Shown: positions 12,022 through 24,365, numbered from the stretch's first letter. The stretch is DNA of 64,000 nt from Salvelinus alpinus (GCF_045679555.1 NC_092110.1:744001-808000), one strand, 5' to 3'. A program made the numbers and translations. The notes: generated by a model from the letters alone, not told the origin.

Positions 12022-12455
12022 TCAACAGGACAATAACCCAACACACCTCCAGGCTGTGAAAGTGCTATTTTACCAAGAAGGAGAGTGATGGAGTGCTGCA
12101 TTAGATGACCTGGCTTCCACAATCCCCCAACCTCAACCAAATTGAAAAGCAGCCAACCATTGCTCAGCAAATGTGGGAACTCCTTCAAGACTGCTTGAAA
12201 AGCATTCCAGGTGAAGCTGGTTGAGAGAAAGCTTTGCACATTCTTGGCAGTCATCAAGGCAAAGGGTGGATTTTGAAGAATCTCAAATATTACATATATT
12301 TTGATTTGTTTAACACTTTTTTTTGGTTACTACATGATTCCATGTGTTATTTCATAGTTGTGATGTCTTCACTATTATTCTACAATGTAGAAAATAGTAA
12401 AAATATAGAAAAACCAATGAATGAGTAGGCGTTCTAAAACCTTTGACCGGTAGTG
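12022..12455 (+). mobile_element. Right end of a Tc1-like transposon
   Basis: The stretch holds the transposase C-terminal region in broken frames, with recognisable NPPTSTK and ERKLCTFLAVIKAKGG remnants. It ends in the Tc1 terminus whose complement begins CACTACCGGTCAAAGGTTTT, followed by TA at 12,456-12,457. The left half of the element is missing. Confidence 0.8.
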
Positions 12456-12554
12456 TAGGTATTACAGACTCGGTCGACGTTGAACATTTCAGTGATGACA
12501 CTTGCCAGTTTGTCCGCGCATGCTCTGAGTACACATCCTGCTAATCTGTCTGGA

Positions 12555-12830
12555 AAGCCATTAAACAGCCATTAAACTCTGTAACTGTTTTAAAGTCACC
12601 ACTGGCCTCATGGTGAAATCCCTGAGCCGTTTCCTTCCTCTCTGGCAACTGATTTAGGAAGGATGCCTGTATCTTTGTAGTGACTGGGTGTATTGATACA
12701 CCATCCAAAGTGTAATTAATAACTCCACCATGCTCAAAGGGATATTCAATATCTGCTTTTTTTATCCTTCTACCAATAGGGGCATTGGAAATCCTCCCTG
12801 GTCTTTGTGGTTGAATCAGTGTTTGACACA
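12555..12830 (-). mobile_element. Fragment of a Tc1-like transposon
   Basis: Near-identical over long blocks to 56,297-56,560 (for example CTCATGGTGAAATCCCTGAG and GGGATATTCAAT), which is part of a larger Tc1-like copy. Both ends of the element are absent here. Confidence 0.75.
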
Positions 12831-13074
12831 ATGTTGCAAATGTCAGACAGACAGCAAGGTTAATACAAATGTCTAGATGCTTTTTACAGTGGAGATCACG
12901 TTTATAAATTGCCTAGCTGGGCTAATGAGACAGTGAGATGGAACAGTGAACAGGCATTTTAATGTCATAGCCTTAGCCGGTGGTAACTTGTGGAATAGAC
13001 ACCGTCTGGAACGCGGTTTTAACCAATCAGAATCTAGTATTAGACCCACCTGTTGCATAATATATTGAAAGATA
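12831..13074. repeat. Short intergenic stretch, probable repeat
   Basis: About 240 bp without an ORF of interest, lying between the Tc1 fragment and a LINE fragment. It resembles dispersed salmonid repeat sequence around 13,000-13,060. No structure can be resolved. Confidence 0.3.
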
Positions 13075-14034
13075 CAGTACTCAGGAAACAGCAAAGGGAG
13101 CACCCCCCTATCCACATTGACGGGACAGCAGTGGAAAAGGTGGAAAGTTTTAAGTTCCTCGGTGTACATATCACCAACAAACTGAAATGGTCCACGCACA
13201 CAGACAGTGTGGTGAAGAAGGCGCAACAGCGCCTCTTCAACCTCAGGAGGCTGAAAAAATGTGGCTTGTCACCTAAAACCCTCACCAACTTTTACAGGTG
13301 TACAATTGAGAGCATCCTGTCGGGCTGTATCACCGCCTTGTACGGCAACTGCACCGCCCACAACCACAGGGCTCTTCAGAGGGTGGTGCTGTCTGCACAA
13401 CGCATCACCGGGGGCAAACTACCTGCCCTCCAGGACAACACGCGATGTCACAGGAAGGCAAAAAAGAACATCAAGAACAATAACCACCCGAGCCACTACC
13501 TGTTCACCCCGCTTCCATCCAGAAGGCGAGGTCAGTACAGGTGCATCAGAGCTGGGACAGAGATAGACGCTGTTTTTCAATCTCAAGGCCATCAGATTGT
13601 TAAACAGCAGCCACCACTAGCACAGAGAGGCGGCTGCCTACCTACATACTTGATATCATTGGCCACTTTAATAAATGGAACACTAGTCATTTTAATAATG
13701 CCACTTTAAGAATGTTTACATATCTCGCTTTACTCATCTCATATGTATATACTGTACTTCACTATCTATTCTTCACTATCTATTGCATCATAGCCGCTCT
13801 GTCACTGCTCATTCATATATTTTATACTTATATATTCTCAGCCCATTCCTTTACTAGATTGTGTGTATTAGGTTTTGTTGTGGAATTTTTCAGATATTAG
13901 GTTTTGTTGTGGAATTGTTAGATATTACCCGTTAGATATTGCTGCACTGTCGGATCTAGAAGCATAAGCATTTCTCTACACTCACAATAACATCTGCTAA
14001 CCATGTGTATGTAACCAATAAAATTTGATTTGAC
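13075..14034 (+). mobile_element. LINE 3' fragment, second copy of the family at 206-2,325
   Basis: Encodes the reverse-transcriptase thumb and C-terminal region (shared blocks [37 protein letters not shown] and NHPSH) and the same 3' UTR, ending TTTGATTTGA at about 14,025-14,034. Truncation is more severe than in the first copy, and the catalytic box is absent. The frame ending at 13,709 is disrupted near the C-terminus relative to copy 1. Confidence 0.9.
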
Positions 14035-14551
14035 TTATCTAATTAGTACTTTCTCTAAAGAACGCTGTCCCACCTTTTTGATGTCACTATCGAAACACAC
14101 ATTGAAAGACAGTAGAATGAATGTGCCTTAAACCACAATCCTACAAATATCCCCAGTCGACGGAATTGCACCTGTCTCCTCGTCTTAGCATGGCTTTATC
14201 GTGAGTATGTCTGCAAACATTTGGGAGAAAATGAATGAGCAAGTTGGTAAATCTGAATGTATTTGTGTCACTACCGAACATCTAATACAGGGATGGGCAA
14301 CTTTGATGGGGGTGAGTATCCACATCCATACCCACACATGTAGTCAGAGCTGGCCCTAGCCATTTGGGGGCACTAGGTGAAATGTTGTTTTGAGCAAATA
14401 ATTTTAATCGGCCCTGCAATTTTAGAAATGTTGACATAGGGTGGAAAGAAATATTTGCAGCTTTAAATATGATATCTGAGTGAGAGTGACAAACAAAATC
14501 AATGTAGGACCCCCCAGTCATAATTTGACCATGATTACTACAAGTTTAGAT

Positions 14552-16243
14552 TAGAGGTCGACCGATTATGATTTTTCAACGCCGATACCGATTATTGGAG
14601 GACCAAAAAAGCCGATACCGATTAATCGGGCGATTTTTATTTTATTTATTTGTAATAATGACAATTACAACAATACTGAATGACCACTTATTTTAACTTA
14701 ATATAATACATAAATAAAATCAATTTAGCCTCAAATAAATAATGAAACATTTTGGTTTAAATAATGCAAAAACAAAGTGTTGGAGAAGAAAGTAAAAGTG
14801 CAATATGTGCCATGTAAGAAAGCTAACGTTTAAGTTCCTTGCTCAGAACTTGAGAAAGCTGGTGGTTCCTTTTAACAAGAGTCTTCAATATTCCCAGGTA
14901 AGATGTTTTAGGTTGTAGTTATTATAGGAATTATAGGACTATCTCTCTCTGTACCATTTGTATTTCATTAACCTTTGACTATTGGATGTTCTTATAGGCA
15001 CTTTAGTATTGCCAGTGTAACAGTATAGCTTCCATCCCTCTCCTCGCTCCTACCTGGGCTCGAACCAGGAACACAACGACAACAGCCACCCTCGAAGCAG
15101 CGTTACCCATGCAGAGCAAGGGGAACAACTACTCCAAGTCTCAGAGCGAGTGACGTTTGAAACGCTATTAGTGCGCACCCCGCTAACTAGCTAGCCATTT
15201 CACATCGGTTACACCAGCCTAATCTCGGGAGTTGATAGGCTTGAAGCACAGCGAAGAGCTTCTGGCAAAACGCACAAAAGTGCTGTTTGAATGAATGCTT
15301 ACGAGCCTGCTGCTGCCTACCACCGCTCAGTCAGACTGCTCTATCAAATCATAGACTTAGTTATAACATAATAACACACAGAAATACGAGCCATAGGTCA
15401 TTAATATGGTCGAATCCGGAAACTATCATCTCGAAAACAAGACGTTTATTCTTTCAGTGAAATACGGAACCGTTCCGTATTTTATCTAACGGGTGGGATC
15501 CATAAGTCTAAATATTCCTGTTACATTGCACAACGTTCAATGTTATGTCATAATTACGTAAAATTCTGGCAAATTAGTCAGCCCAAACTGTTGCATATAC
15601 ACTGACTCTGCGTGCAATGAACGCAAGAGAAGTGACACAATTTCACCTGGTTAATATTGCCCGCTAACCTGGATTTCTTTTAGCTAAATATGCAGGTTTA
15701 AAAATATATACTTCTGTGTATTGATTTTAAGAATGGCATTGATGTTTATGGTTAGGTACACATTGGAGAAACGATACGCACCACATCGATTATACGCAAC
15801 GCAGGAGACACTAAATAAACTAGTAATATCATCAACCATGTGTAGTTAACTAGTGATTATGATTGATTGATTATTTTTTATAAGATAAGTTTAATGCTAG
15901 CTAGCAACTTACCTTGGCTTCTACTGCATTCGCATATCAGGCAGGCTCCTCGTGGAGTGCAATGTAATCAGGTGGTTAGAGCGTTGGACTAGTTAACTGT
16001 AAAGTTGCAAGATTGAATCCCCCGAGCTGACAAGGTAAAAATCTGTCGTTCTGCCCCTGAACGAGGAAGTTAACACACCGTTCCTAGGCCGTCATTGAAA
16101 ATAAGAATTTGTTCTTAACTGACTTGCCTAGTTAAATAAAGATTAAATAAAGGTGTAAAAAAAATAAAGAAAATAAATCGGTGTCCAAAACTTGAAATCG
16201 GCCCTAATTAAATCGGCCATTCCGATTAATCGGTCGACCTCTA
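14552..16243. mobile_element. hAT-type non-autonomous element (inner)
   Basis: Ends TAGAGGTCGACCGATTA and TAATCGGTCGACCTCTA are inverted copies, flanked by a perfect 8-bp duplication GTTTAGAT (14,544-14,551 and 16,244-16,251). The element is 1,692 bp, with no transposase. It contains a tRNA-related SINE near its right end, and near 15,060 it holds GGGCTCGAACC, the complement of a tRNA B-box-like word. Its insertion into the outer hAT MITE dates it as the younger of the two. Confidence 0.93.
15955..16165 (+). mobile_element. tRNA-derived SINE
   Basis: The tRNA-like head has GTGGTTAGAGCGTTGGACTA (A-box region) and GATTGAATCC (B-box region). The body is GAGCTGACAAGGTAAAAATC and the tail is TTGCCTAGTTAAATAAA. 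Closely related copies lie at 29,852 and 59,265. It sits inside the inner hAT element, probably as a fixed internal part of it. Confidence 0.8.
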
Positions 16244-16562
16244 GTTTAGATAGCTGGCTAGACTAACTTACCAATGTAAAAATAATTCCTGACATGGGTT
16301 AATTGAGTGAATGTCAGTGACAAGAGAAAAAGTGCTGAGCACAACCAAATTTCTAAATTGCACCTTGAGTATTCTGCTACACTAACTCTCAACTTTAAGT
16401 TAAGACCTCGACTGAGCTCCAAAACAATTATAAATGTGGAAATTGATCTGCGGGGCATACAAAAGTGGGTGGCCTGTGCCAAGCCAGCTGCCCATCCCTG
16501 ATCTAATATTTCAAGAAATATGTGAAGTACGGTCTTGGGACTAAAACATATGTTTGCTGGGA

Positions 16563-17189
16563 AATAAATATATAAAAACGCAACATGTAAAGTGTTGGTC
16601 GCATGTTTCATGAGCAGAAATAAAAAAGCTTATTTTTATCTCAAAAATATAAATGCAACATGTAAAGTGTTGGTTCCATCTTTCATGAGAACCCCCCCCC
16701 CATATTTCTCTCAAATCTTGCACACATTTGTTTATATCCCTGTTAGTGAAGATTTGTCTTTTGCAAAGATAATCCACACACCAGAAAGTCTAACATATCA
16801 AGAAGTTGATTAAACAGCATGATCATTACACAGGTGCACCTTGTGCTGGAGAAAACAAAAGGCCACTGTAAAAAGTGCAGTTTTGTCACACAACACAATG
16901 CCAAAGATGCCTCAAGTTTTGAGGGAGCCTGCAATTGGCATGCTGACTTGCAGGAATGCCCACGGGAGCTGTTGCCAGATCATTTTATGTTAATTTCTCT
17001 ACCATAATCTGCCTCCAATGTCGTTTTAGAAAATTTGGTAGTTCGTCCAACCGCCATTTTGTGGGGAAAGACTGGAATTCATAGATTAGGGCCTAATTCA
17101 TTTATTTCAATTGACTGATTTCCTTATATGAACTGTAATTTAGCAAAATCTTTGAAATTGTAGCATGTTGCGTTTATATTTTTGTTCAG
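16563..17189 (+). mobile_element. Internally deleted Tc1-like element
   Basis: The left end has AACGCAACATGTAAAGTGTT and the right end has its inverted match CATGTTGCGTTTATATTTTTG, ending CAG before TA at 17,190-17,191. The left-end block is repeated at about 16,575 and 16,655, a local duplication. Within it lies a decayed transposase N-terminus on the plus strand, with no catalytic core. A poly-C run at about 16,691-16,699 interrupts it. Confidence 0.75.
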
Positions 17190-17374
17190 TATACATCTGT
17201 CCAAATGGAAGATAGCCAGCCATATGCTAGCTACAGGGATTCTTTGAAGTACAAAATAAACAAAACAATCACAAACAAAATAATTGACAGCTAAGAGAGC
17301 TCATCTTTGTATTTGTGCCATTATGGCGTCTGTGACTGCACAGGCAGCACCATTGAAGCCATCTCTTCTTTTAA

Positions 17375-17425
17375 ATGTGCCTACGCCATGCTCTACCAAC
17401 TGAGTCACAGAGAAGCACCATGTGG
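17375..17425 (-). mobile_element. SINE head fragment
   Basis: Contains GCCATGCTCTACCAACTGAG, the complement of the tRNA-like head also seen at 20,490-20,517. No body or tail follows. Confidence 0.5.
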
Positions 17426-17519
17426 GTAGAGGACAAGTACACACTTTAGGAAAAAGTGTAGAATATTGAGATGCATAGCCAGCAGGAGCACTCCAACCCT
17501 CCAAGAGCCCAAACGTTGA

Positions 17520-17665
17520 GATATATTTGGCCAAAACATAGATGTCTATAATGTGCTATACTCTACTGTAATGTACTCTACTGTGCTCTACTGTACCCTA
17601 CTGTACTGTGATCTACTGTACCTTACTCAAGTTTACTCTACTTAAGTTTCTTACAACCACATACA
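17520..17665 (-). repeat. TACTGTACTC-type minisatellite plus flank, inverted copy of 24.4-24.65 kb
   Basis: Degenerate CTCTACTGTA units follow a flank (GGCCAAAACATAGATGTCTA) that is the complement of ACATAGACGTCTATGTTTGG next to the similar array at 24.6 kb. Confidence 0.6.
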
Positions 17666-18296
17666 TTCGGTCTTTAACTTGTCATGGTCTCAACTCACTG
17701 GGTCTGGATCATGGGATCAATGTCATGGTATAAATCTTGGTCTTGGCATGATACTGAATATTAACTTAGTATTTGGTTTATAAACCATAGGCAATCCAAT
17801 TTGAAGAAGAAGACAATATTCACTGACAACCCAGTTGACCACTCTTGAATGTCCAATGCAGGCATTTGTTTTCTCTCAATTAAGTACCTAGCAAAAAATT
17901 ATTTGTTTCTTTTTCACCATTTTGATTGAAAACAATCAGTAAGGTACTTAATTGTTACCCAGAAATGATTTGATATTGAGATAAAAATGGCTGCATTGGG
18001 CATAAAAATTTTCACTACTGTGCATGGTTCTCCCTTTATTGCAACTTTTTCACTATGTTGTTTTGATATTGACAAATTTAGTGGGGTGGTAAGGAATTCA
18101 GGTAAATATTTCAAATATGCAACACAAAATAAGTGTGTGAGTGGTATTTATGTCTACCTGACATATGATGGAAGATATGTGTGCTGATTTTTGGGGGGGA
18201 AAAATAGGATAAAAATGTGCATCACTGCATCACTTCTGTAGAATGGCCCATATCTACTGAGATAAAATAATCTTAGATCAATATTGCATAGTAAAA
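17666..18296. other. Intergenic stretch, nothing recognised
   Basis: AT-rich sequence with only chance ORFs, and no inverted ends, tRNA-like heads or coding motifs. Confidence 0.5.
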
Positions 18297-18512
18297 GGCG
18301 TCCCAGGTGGCGCAGCAGTCTAAGGCACTGCAGTGCTTGAGGCGTCACTACAGATCCGGGTTTGATCCCGGGCGGTATCGCAGCCGGCCGCGACCGGGAG
18401 ACCCATGAGACTTCGCACAATTGGCCCGAGTCTGTACGGGAGTTGCAGCGATGGGACAAGACTGTAACTACCAATTGGATATCACAAAATTGGGGAGATA
18501 AAGCTGTAAAAA
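18297..18512 (+). mobile_element. tRNA-derived SINE, internally shortened
   Basis: The head GGTGGCGCAGCAGTCTAAGG followed by the B-box-like GGTTTGATCCC, then GCGACCGGGAGACCCATGAG, and the end GTAACTACCAATTGG. Compared with the full copy at 59,655-60,063, the middle (the GTCCGGGTTAGGG to GGAGGACGC part) is missing. Confidence 0.85.
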
Positions 18513-18599
18513 GCCAAAAATATATATTATATAAAAATGTATATACTGCATAGTAATACAAACACAAAACAGTTACCTACACCTCGGCAGAAAAATGCC

Positions 18600-18725
18600 T
18601 TCTCTCAGGGTATCCCAAACTCGATTCTCGGGACCCAAAGGGATGCACATTTAGTTTTTTGCCCTAGCACTACACAGCTGATTCAAATATTCAACTAATT
18701 ATCAAGCTTTGCCCTATCTTCTATT
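18600..18725 (+). repeat. Dispersed repeat, matched by an inverted copy at 52,975-53,085
   Basis: CTCGGGACCCAAAGG and the GCACTACACAGCTGATTCAA block correspond to the complement of TTTGGGTCCCCAGGACC and the TGATTGGTGGAATCAAGTGTG part at 53 kb. No coding content. Confidence 0.5.
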
Positions 18726-20368
18726 GTGTCACTAGGCAGGGAGTCTTGGCATAGCTTTTATATAACTATGGGTTAACTGTGAGGAAGCCCACAGACACAC
18801 TCTTGGTAATGCGTCTGTCTGATGACTCAGCTAAAAAAAATAATAAGCTTCTTCAACTAAATTACCCTCTTTATCCCTGGCTGTCTCTGTGGTTCTCTGG
18901 CAGATTTACAGGGGCTTAACACATCATTTCCTGTTGACCTTTTCCCTCTCTATGAGGATGAACAACCCATTCAGAACTGCAGAAGCATCCCGTAGCCCTT
19001 TACACTCACAGCCCCTGTCATCGTGTACACGGGTTAAAATTGGTAGATTTGGTCATTGAAATGTGCCTCAATTGGAACGCAGTGGCTGTACAGTAACATA
19101 CTATATATGATGTCAGAGCTCAGTCTGTTCGCTTTACCGTGCTGTATGGGTTTCAACTGAGCCATTCTAAATGTGTGTACCAAGCGCAACAAAAAGATGC
19201 CCCCATCCCCATTGTTGCTATCTGAGTGAGGGCAATGCAGTAAATTCGAGAGGAGTTGATGTGTTCTGAAAGATGAGACGTTGAGGATTATAATAAATAC
19301 CGCTTTGATGTCATGCAAGTAAACCCACACACGGGTGAGTACAAATGTGCATTTCACATTTCAAAATGTAAACTCATTTCATTTATAGTAGAAACATTTA
19401 TGATCGCTATGAATGATGTACAGTCAGTAGAATGACACGCGTCATACCCCGGGTTGTCCTGAACAGAATGAGCCGTATTGTGAAGAAAGTTAGTTGCGGA
19501 ACACGCACTCGAATGCCCTCATGACTCAATTAAGTGCCTTGTGAAAGCCTAACACTGTAAGATCTGTAAAATACCATTAAAAAAAAGATCATATTCTATA
19601 ATTTAGCTAGTCATGTTGGCAATAGTTCAAATTCTGCCCAACTGACCCAGATCAAGACTTATAATGGAATGTTTTTGCATTGAGTAAACAACAACAGTAA
19701 TTGTGTTATGGTGGGGATACAGAGCTGTGTTCCAAACCCCAAAAAACGACAATGTGCTTGTTTCTGTTCCTCAACAGCAAAGCTAGTAGAGCAACAAAGA
19801 AAAAGGCCCTTATATTTGAAGGTTCTTTCTTTCCTCGAGTCATAAAGTGCATTAAAATGACGTAGGAACTGTGCCGTTTGGAGAGATGTGTAGCCACTTG
19901 GAGAAACCAGTTAGTCCTCTCACTCAGACCCTTGTAAAAAATGTTTTTCTTATGTTGCAACTACCCCACAAATTCAAGGAATATTCTTCTTTATATTACT
20001 GAATGTATCCAGAGTATTTTCAGATTTTGTTATTTGAAAAATGCTTCAATAAGTACAGTGTAAAATGCACATAAAATCAACAGTAATCTTAGGTCTAATA
20101 ATTTCCCCATAATCTCCAAAATGCATTTTATATTTATTCTGTTAGAAACATTTACATTTTGCCTTATATGCCCATTTCCATGAGTGTAAAGGGTTAATGT
20201 AATGTAATCCTTCAGTCAATCACAGTGGACTGACTCTAAGGTAAAGATCAATGTATACTGAGGTATCAAATCTGGGAGATGTGTCTACGCAGATTTCTCA
20301 AAAACGTATGTTATTAAAAAAAAAGTTATTATGATTGTAGTAACAGCTTTATAAATAATATCGATTAA
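18726..20368. other. Intergenic stretch, nothing recognised
   Basis: About 1.6 kb with short chance ORFs only. No repeat ends, SINE heads or protein motifs were found. Confidence 0.5.
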
Positions 20369-20517
20369 TATATGCCATTTAGCTGACACTTTTATCCAAA
20401 GTGACTTACAGTTATGTGTGCATACATTTTCTGTATGAGTGGCCCCAGCGGGAATCAAACCCACAATCCTGAAGTTGCAAGCGCCATGCTCTACTAATTA
20501 AGCCACAGAGGAACACA
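20369..20517 (-). mobile_element. tRNA-derived SINE with L2-type tail
   Basis: Read on the minus strand: a head with GTAGAGCATGGCGCTTGCAA and GTGGGTTTGATTCCCGC (B-box region), then a tail TTTGGATAAAAGTGTCAGCT AAATGGCATATA. The tail matches the 3' end of the L2 LINE at 7,011-7,043, as expected for a SINE that borrows L2 reverse transcriptase. Confidence 0.85.
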
Positions 20518-22950
20518 TCTAAACTTTAGAAGCTTTCAGTTGAGGGCTAAAGCTGAGAGTAGTAGATGAGAAAAAAGTATTTTGAGCATAAGGAAGGATA
20601 CTATTGCACTGATGCAATAGGAAAGGAAGCCCATTGGGTTAATACATCTGGGTTGTGTTCAGTAGCGCACACTGTCACACAACACTTTGCAATAAAAACA
20701 AACAAAAAAGCAGTGTTCTTATTGGAGAAGTTCAGGCACCTCCCCATTTGACTATGTTTCATAACATAGTCAAATGTTATGAATGTTATGTTATCATAAC
20801 AAAACATGTTATGAATGTTTTGTCCCTAATGAACACAATGCAGATTTCAGCAGACAGATGTTTATATGGGAGAGATCGAACCGTAGGTTATATGACTTCA
20901 GTATTGTGAAGATATGCAGGGTCATGACTTCAAGTCAGAGGAATGCAAGATTCTATTGTGTCCTCAGGGTCTAGCGCTGGCTTTGACAACGTCACGACTG
21001 GCCTTAACCCAGTTTCAATCATGACTTGTGGACAGGCTGTAAAAACCATTTGACTGGAACTTGAACACGATAATCTGACAGACAAAAACACTGAGACCTG
21101 CAAGGGCCTCTGTTTTCAATGCATGGTCCTCTTGCTACGAAGAAAAACCTGTTTGTCCAACCGGAGGTAGACAAACAGAGACAGGCCCCGGTTCCCAGCC
21201 TTCTCTCCATCACTCACAGAGGGGAGAGAGAGAAAAATAGAGACACTGGGAGAGAAAAAGCAAATGAGAGAGAGAGAGAGTGAGCGACTAAAAGAGGGAG
21301 CAAGAGAAAGAGATAGAGACTGGGAGGGAGAAAACAACAGAGGGACTCGGATCGAAAAACCGAGAGCGAGACTGGGAGAGAGAACAACAGAGATAGACAT
21401 TCGAAAGAAAGAAAGGAGATTTAGGTTGTGAGGAACAGGAAACTCATGGTGGAAATGTTGTTGAGTCAGATGCAGATGACACTCCACACATGGCCCATAC
21501 TGTCTGAGTCACAGGTCACATGTAAATGACTGGTGTAATGTTACACAAACGTTTGTGCAACACCTGCGGCCGGGCAGTCACATTCATGCCACTCTCAGGA
21601 GCATAAGCAGAGGCTACCACAGAGGTAGCAGAGACATGCACCTATATGGCCGATGTAGCTAGACTAACTATCCTATCCACATCCTCAAAAACTGTAATCA
21701 ATGGGCTATGCTTTTCATTTGCAATCACGACGGAAGAAAAACCGAAGGACGGACAATTTCTTGATTTCATTGATAACCACATTCAGGCAAGTCCAGGGGG
21801 AGAAACAAAACAACATTCCTGAATCCTGGTATTCCGAAACGAAACAAACGATACCGGTGAATAAGAGCTCTGTTGGACTGGTCTGGTTACCTACTTCCAC
21901 TGTGTATGTAGGGTGAAGTTGCACCAATACGCAGATCTTGGGTCAGTTTTGCATTTTCCCCAGATTTGGATTAGGGGAGGGAAAGCTGATCCTAAAATGT
22001 AGGGTATCTGTATCCCACAGCCAGGTCTGTAGAATTCAAAGGGCTTTGGCTGCCAATACTGTGTCATAGTGGCAACTCTGGCCTAGATAGTTAAACATTA
22101 CTACACAGTACTACGTTCAACACCGCTCCAATCAGTCAATAGTGGCGAAGAAATCTTCACGAGACCACTTGTCTGTGTTGGAGTTCGGGTAGTCTCCTGT
22201 TTTTCTTCAATCTTCCGCTCTCAGATCATTTATATCGTCAGGGCTTGCATAGCGATATCCAGGCGGGAACTCATTATCTTTGCAAGGACACACCAGCTAA
22301 CTTGTTACACACTTGTTTATTCTCAGGTGTTTGAAAGAGTGAATCCCCTAAAAGTTGGAATCAATATTTCCCAGTTTGGGCAGAGAATGACACGCCTTTT
22401 GATGACAAAGAGTCTTTAGTCAAGATGGTACCATTTTGCTGTCTCTTTCTCGCCTCCCCCCCTCGCTTTTTCTCTCTGCTCTTTTCACTGTTGCATAAGT
22501 CACATGTCAGTTTAACTGTAACAGCACACAGCAGCCAGCCGGGCTCCGGCAATGCATGCATTAGGCCAGACAGCAATTTGCACAGATCACATGCACCGGG
22601 GAATGGTTGTTTAATGTAAACAGTTGGTATTCAAGGCACAGCAAGCCATAATGTGTTTCTGCCACGCAACCAGGAGAGTTGCTGAAAGTGTAATCTGACA
22701 AATGAATTGGTTATCACTTCGCCCCCATCTCCTGGGATGAGGTGGGAGGGGAGGAGGAGAGGGGGGAGAGGGAGGATGGATAGAGGTAGACTTTTACAAG
22801 GGGAATATAAAAGCACATGACACCTCATGCATGGCTGTGTCATCGGAAAAGAGGACAAAAAGGCCTTGACACCTGACTTGTCTGTGAAACAGTCAACACA
22901 CACACCTTATGGCAACAACTCCAGACCTAGCCTCCCCTTGATGGAATGCC
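20518..22950. other. Intergenic stretch with GA-rich low-complexity DNA
   Basis: No gene is seen. Notable parts are a short hairpin at 20,749-20,770, a purine-rich GAGA tract at about 21,215-21,420 and GGAG-rich sequence at about 22,735-22,790. ORFs here are artefacts of the composition. Confidence 0.5.
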
Positions 22951-22958
22951 ATGTCAGA

Positions 22959-23203
22959 TAGGGCTGTGACGATACCAGTACTGCAATATTTTTCCCATGG
23001 CAAAAATGAAAACACGAAGCAGACCTAACTCTTTGGTCCTTTAAAACCAGGAAAATAAATAACTGTGACTCTGGATGAGAACATAATGAAGTGTGTTTCC
23101 AACATTAGGGGCTGTTTTCCTAAAGAAGTTAAATATGCTTCGTGTTTTGTTTCCTTGTCGCGATAACAACGAGTATCGCGATACTGATATCTTCCCGGCC
23201 CTA
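22959..23203. mobile_element. Short hAT-type MITE
   Basis: The termini are TAGGGCTGTGACGATACCAG and the imperfect inverted match at the right, whose complement starts TAGGGCCGGGAAGATATCAG. A perfect 8-bp target duplication ATGTCAGA flanks it (22,951-22,958 and 23,204-23,211). The length is 245 bp, with no coding capacity. Confidence 0.9.
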
Positions 23204-23211
23204 ATGTCAGA

Positions 23212-24365
23212 ACAAAGAAAAAAATGAGCAAATCACCAACTTGACTGGATTACCACAATTACCTAGGTATATTATAGTGTTACCCACAGATGACCTATTT
23301 CAATCAGAACTGTCATCATGATGCACCATACGGACTGTAAACACAAATCATCAACTAATTGGGGCATGTGTTATTTGAAAATTGCAACAGCAGGTACCAA
23401 GGGATATTCCACTGATTGTCCTCAAACTCATGACGAACATACATTGAACAGATGATGAAGGTCACTGCCAACGGTAATGGGATGCTTCCAGGTGCGACCC
23501 CCCCATCTCCCTCACACAACAACCCCTCCAATACACTATGACCATCCTTATCCATCTTCACAAAAAAGGGTCTATATTTGGCAGATTTGGCAGATATTTG
23601 GAGACTTCAGATGATTTATGCTATATGTGAGGCAGAGTGCTAGAGCGCTTTACTCCTATACTGCTCGCTGCCTACAAACCTCTTTTTGTGTGACTGGAAT
23701 AGTACAGGACAAAGAAAGGGGTGATGCTATGCTTCTGATTGGCTACCGTGTTTAAATGCCACCTTGTGGCGGTATCAGTGCACTTGCAGCCTTTCGCTCG
23801 AGCAAGAGAAGCTTCGCTTTGCTGAGACTTGGGGAGAGAAAAACATTCACACACCCCTCTCTTTGCTCCTCTCCAAGCGATGGACATATGCCACACAGAG
23901 GCTGCCAGTACTGCTCTGGGACACAGTAGGGATTGTCTTACAGGTTTGAGGGTTGTTGTTGCTGCTGTGCGCAGTGAGTCAGTCCACAGTGGAACAAAGA
24001 CAAGAGAAAGGGTGCGTGAGAGTGACTGCTGTAGCCTACAGTGTGAAGAAGAGCTGATTGGAAGCAAGCATCAAAATATTTTCAGATGTGATAAGAGTCA
24101 AATTTAGACAAACAAGATAGGTTTTGAGGCTGTGGGAACCAGGTGAATAGTCATGATACCAGGGTTGGCTTTAGTATGCAAAGGAGATCTACTCTTTTGA
24201 ACTGGATTTTCCTGTAAATGACTATAGGTTAGTTTTGAGACTATTTTTCCAGTTGATAGTGATGTATCCTAAATAGGTAGACAAAGGTAGAAATATGCAA
24301 TATCCTCCTTTGCATATTTGGGTATTATTCTACACACTTACTATTATTTTAATGAGCTCCACCAC
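23212..24365. other. Intergenic stretch, nothing recognised
   Basis: Chance ORFs on both strands near 23.7-24.1 kb have no recognisable motif and no splice-consistent structure. Confidence 0.4.

Larger units (their letters stand above)
14288..16500. mobile_element. hAT-type MITE (outer), interrupted by a second hAT element
   Basis: Termini CAGGGATGGGCA and TGCCCATCCCTG form a hAT-style inverted repeat. They are flanked by a perfect 8-bp target duplication ATCTAATA (14,280-14,287 and 16,501-16,508). Without the inner element and its duplicated site the MITE is about 510 bp. No transposase frame is present. Confidence 0.9.

Noticed and set aside
21116..21487. A serine- and leucine-rich 123-residue minus-strand ORF
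   Set aside because: It arises from the GAGA-rich tract; the repeated SLSLS pattern reflects base composition.
23672..24067. A 131-residue minus-strand ORF, considered as a gpr137c downstream exon
   Set aside because: It has no membrane segments or GPR137 motifs and no matching splice phase.
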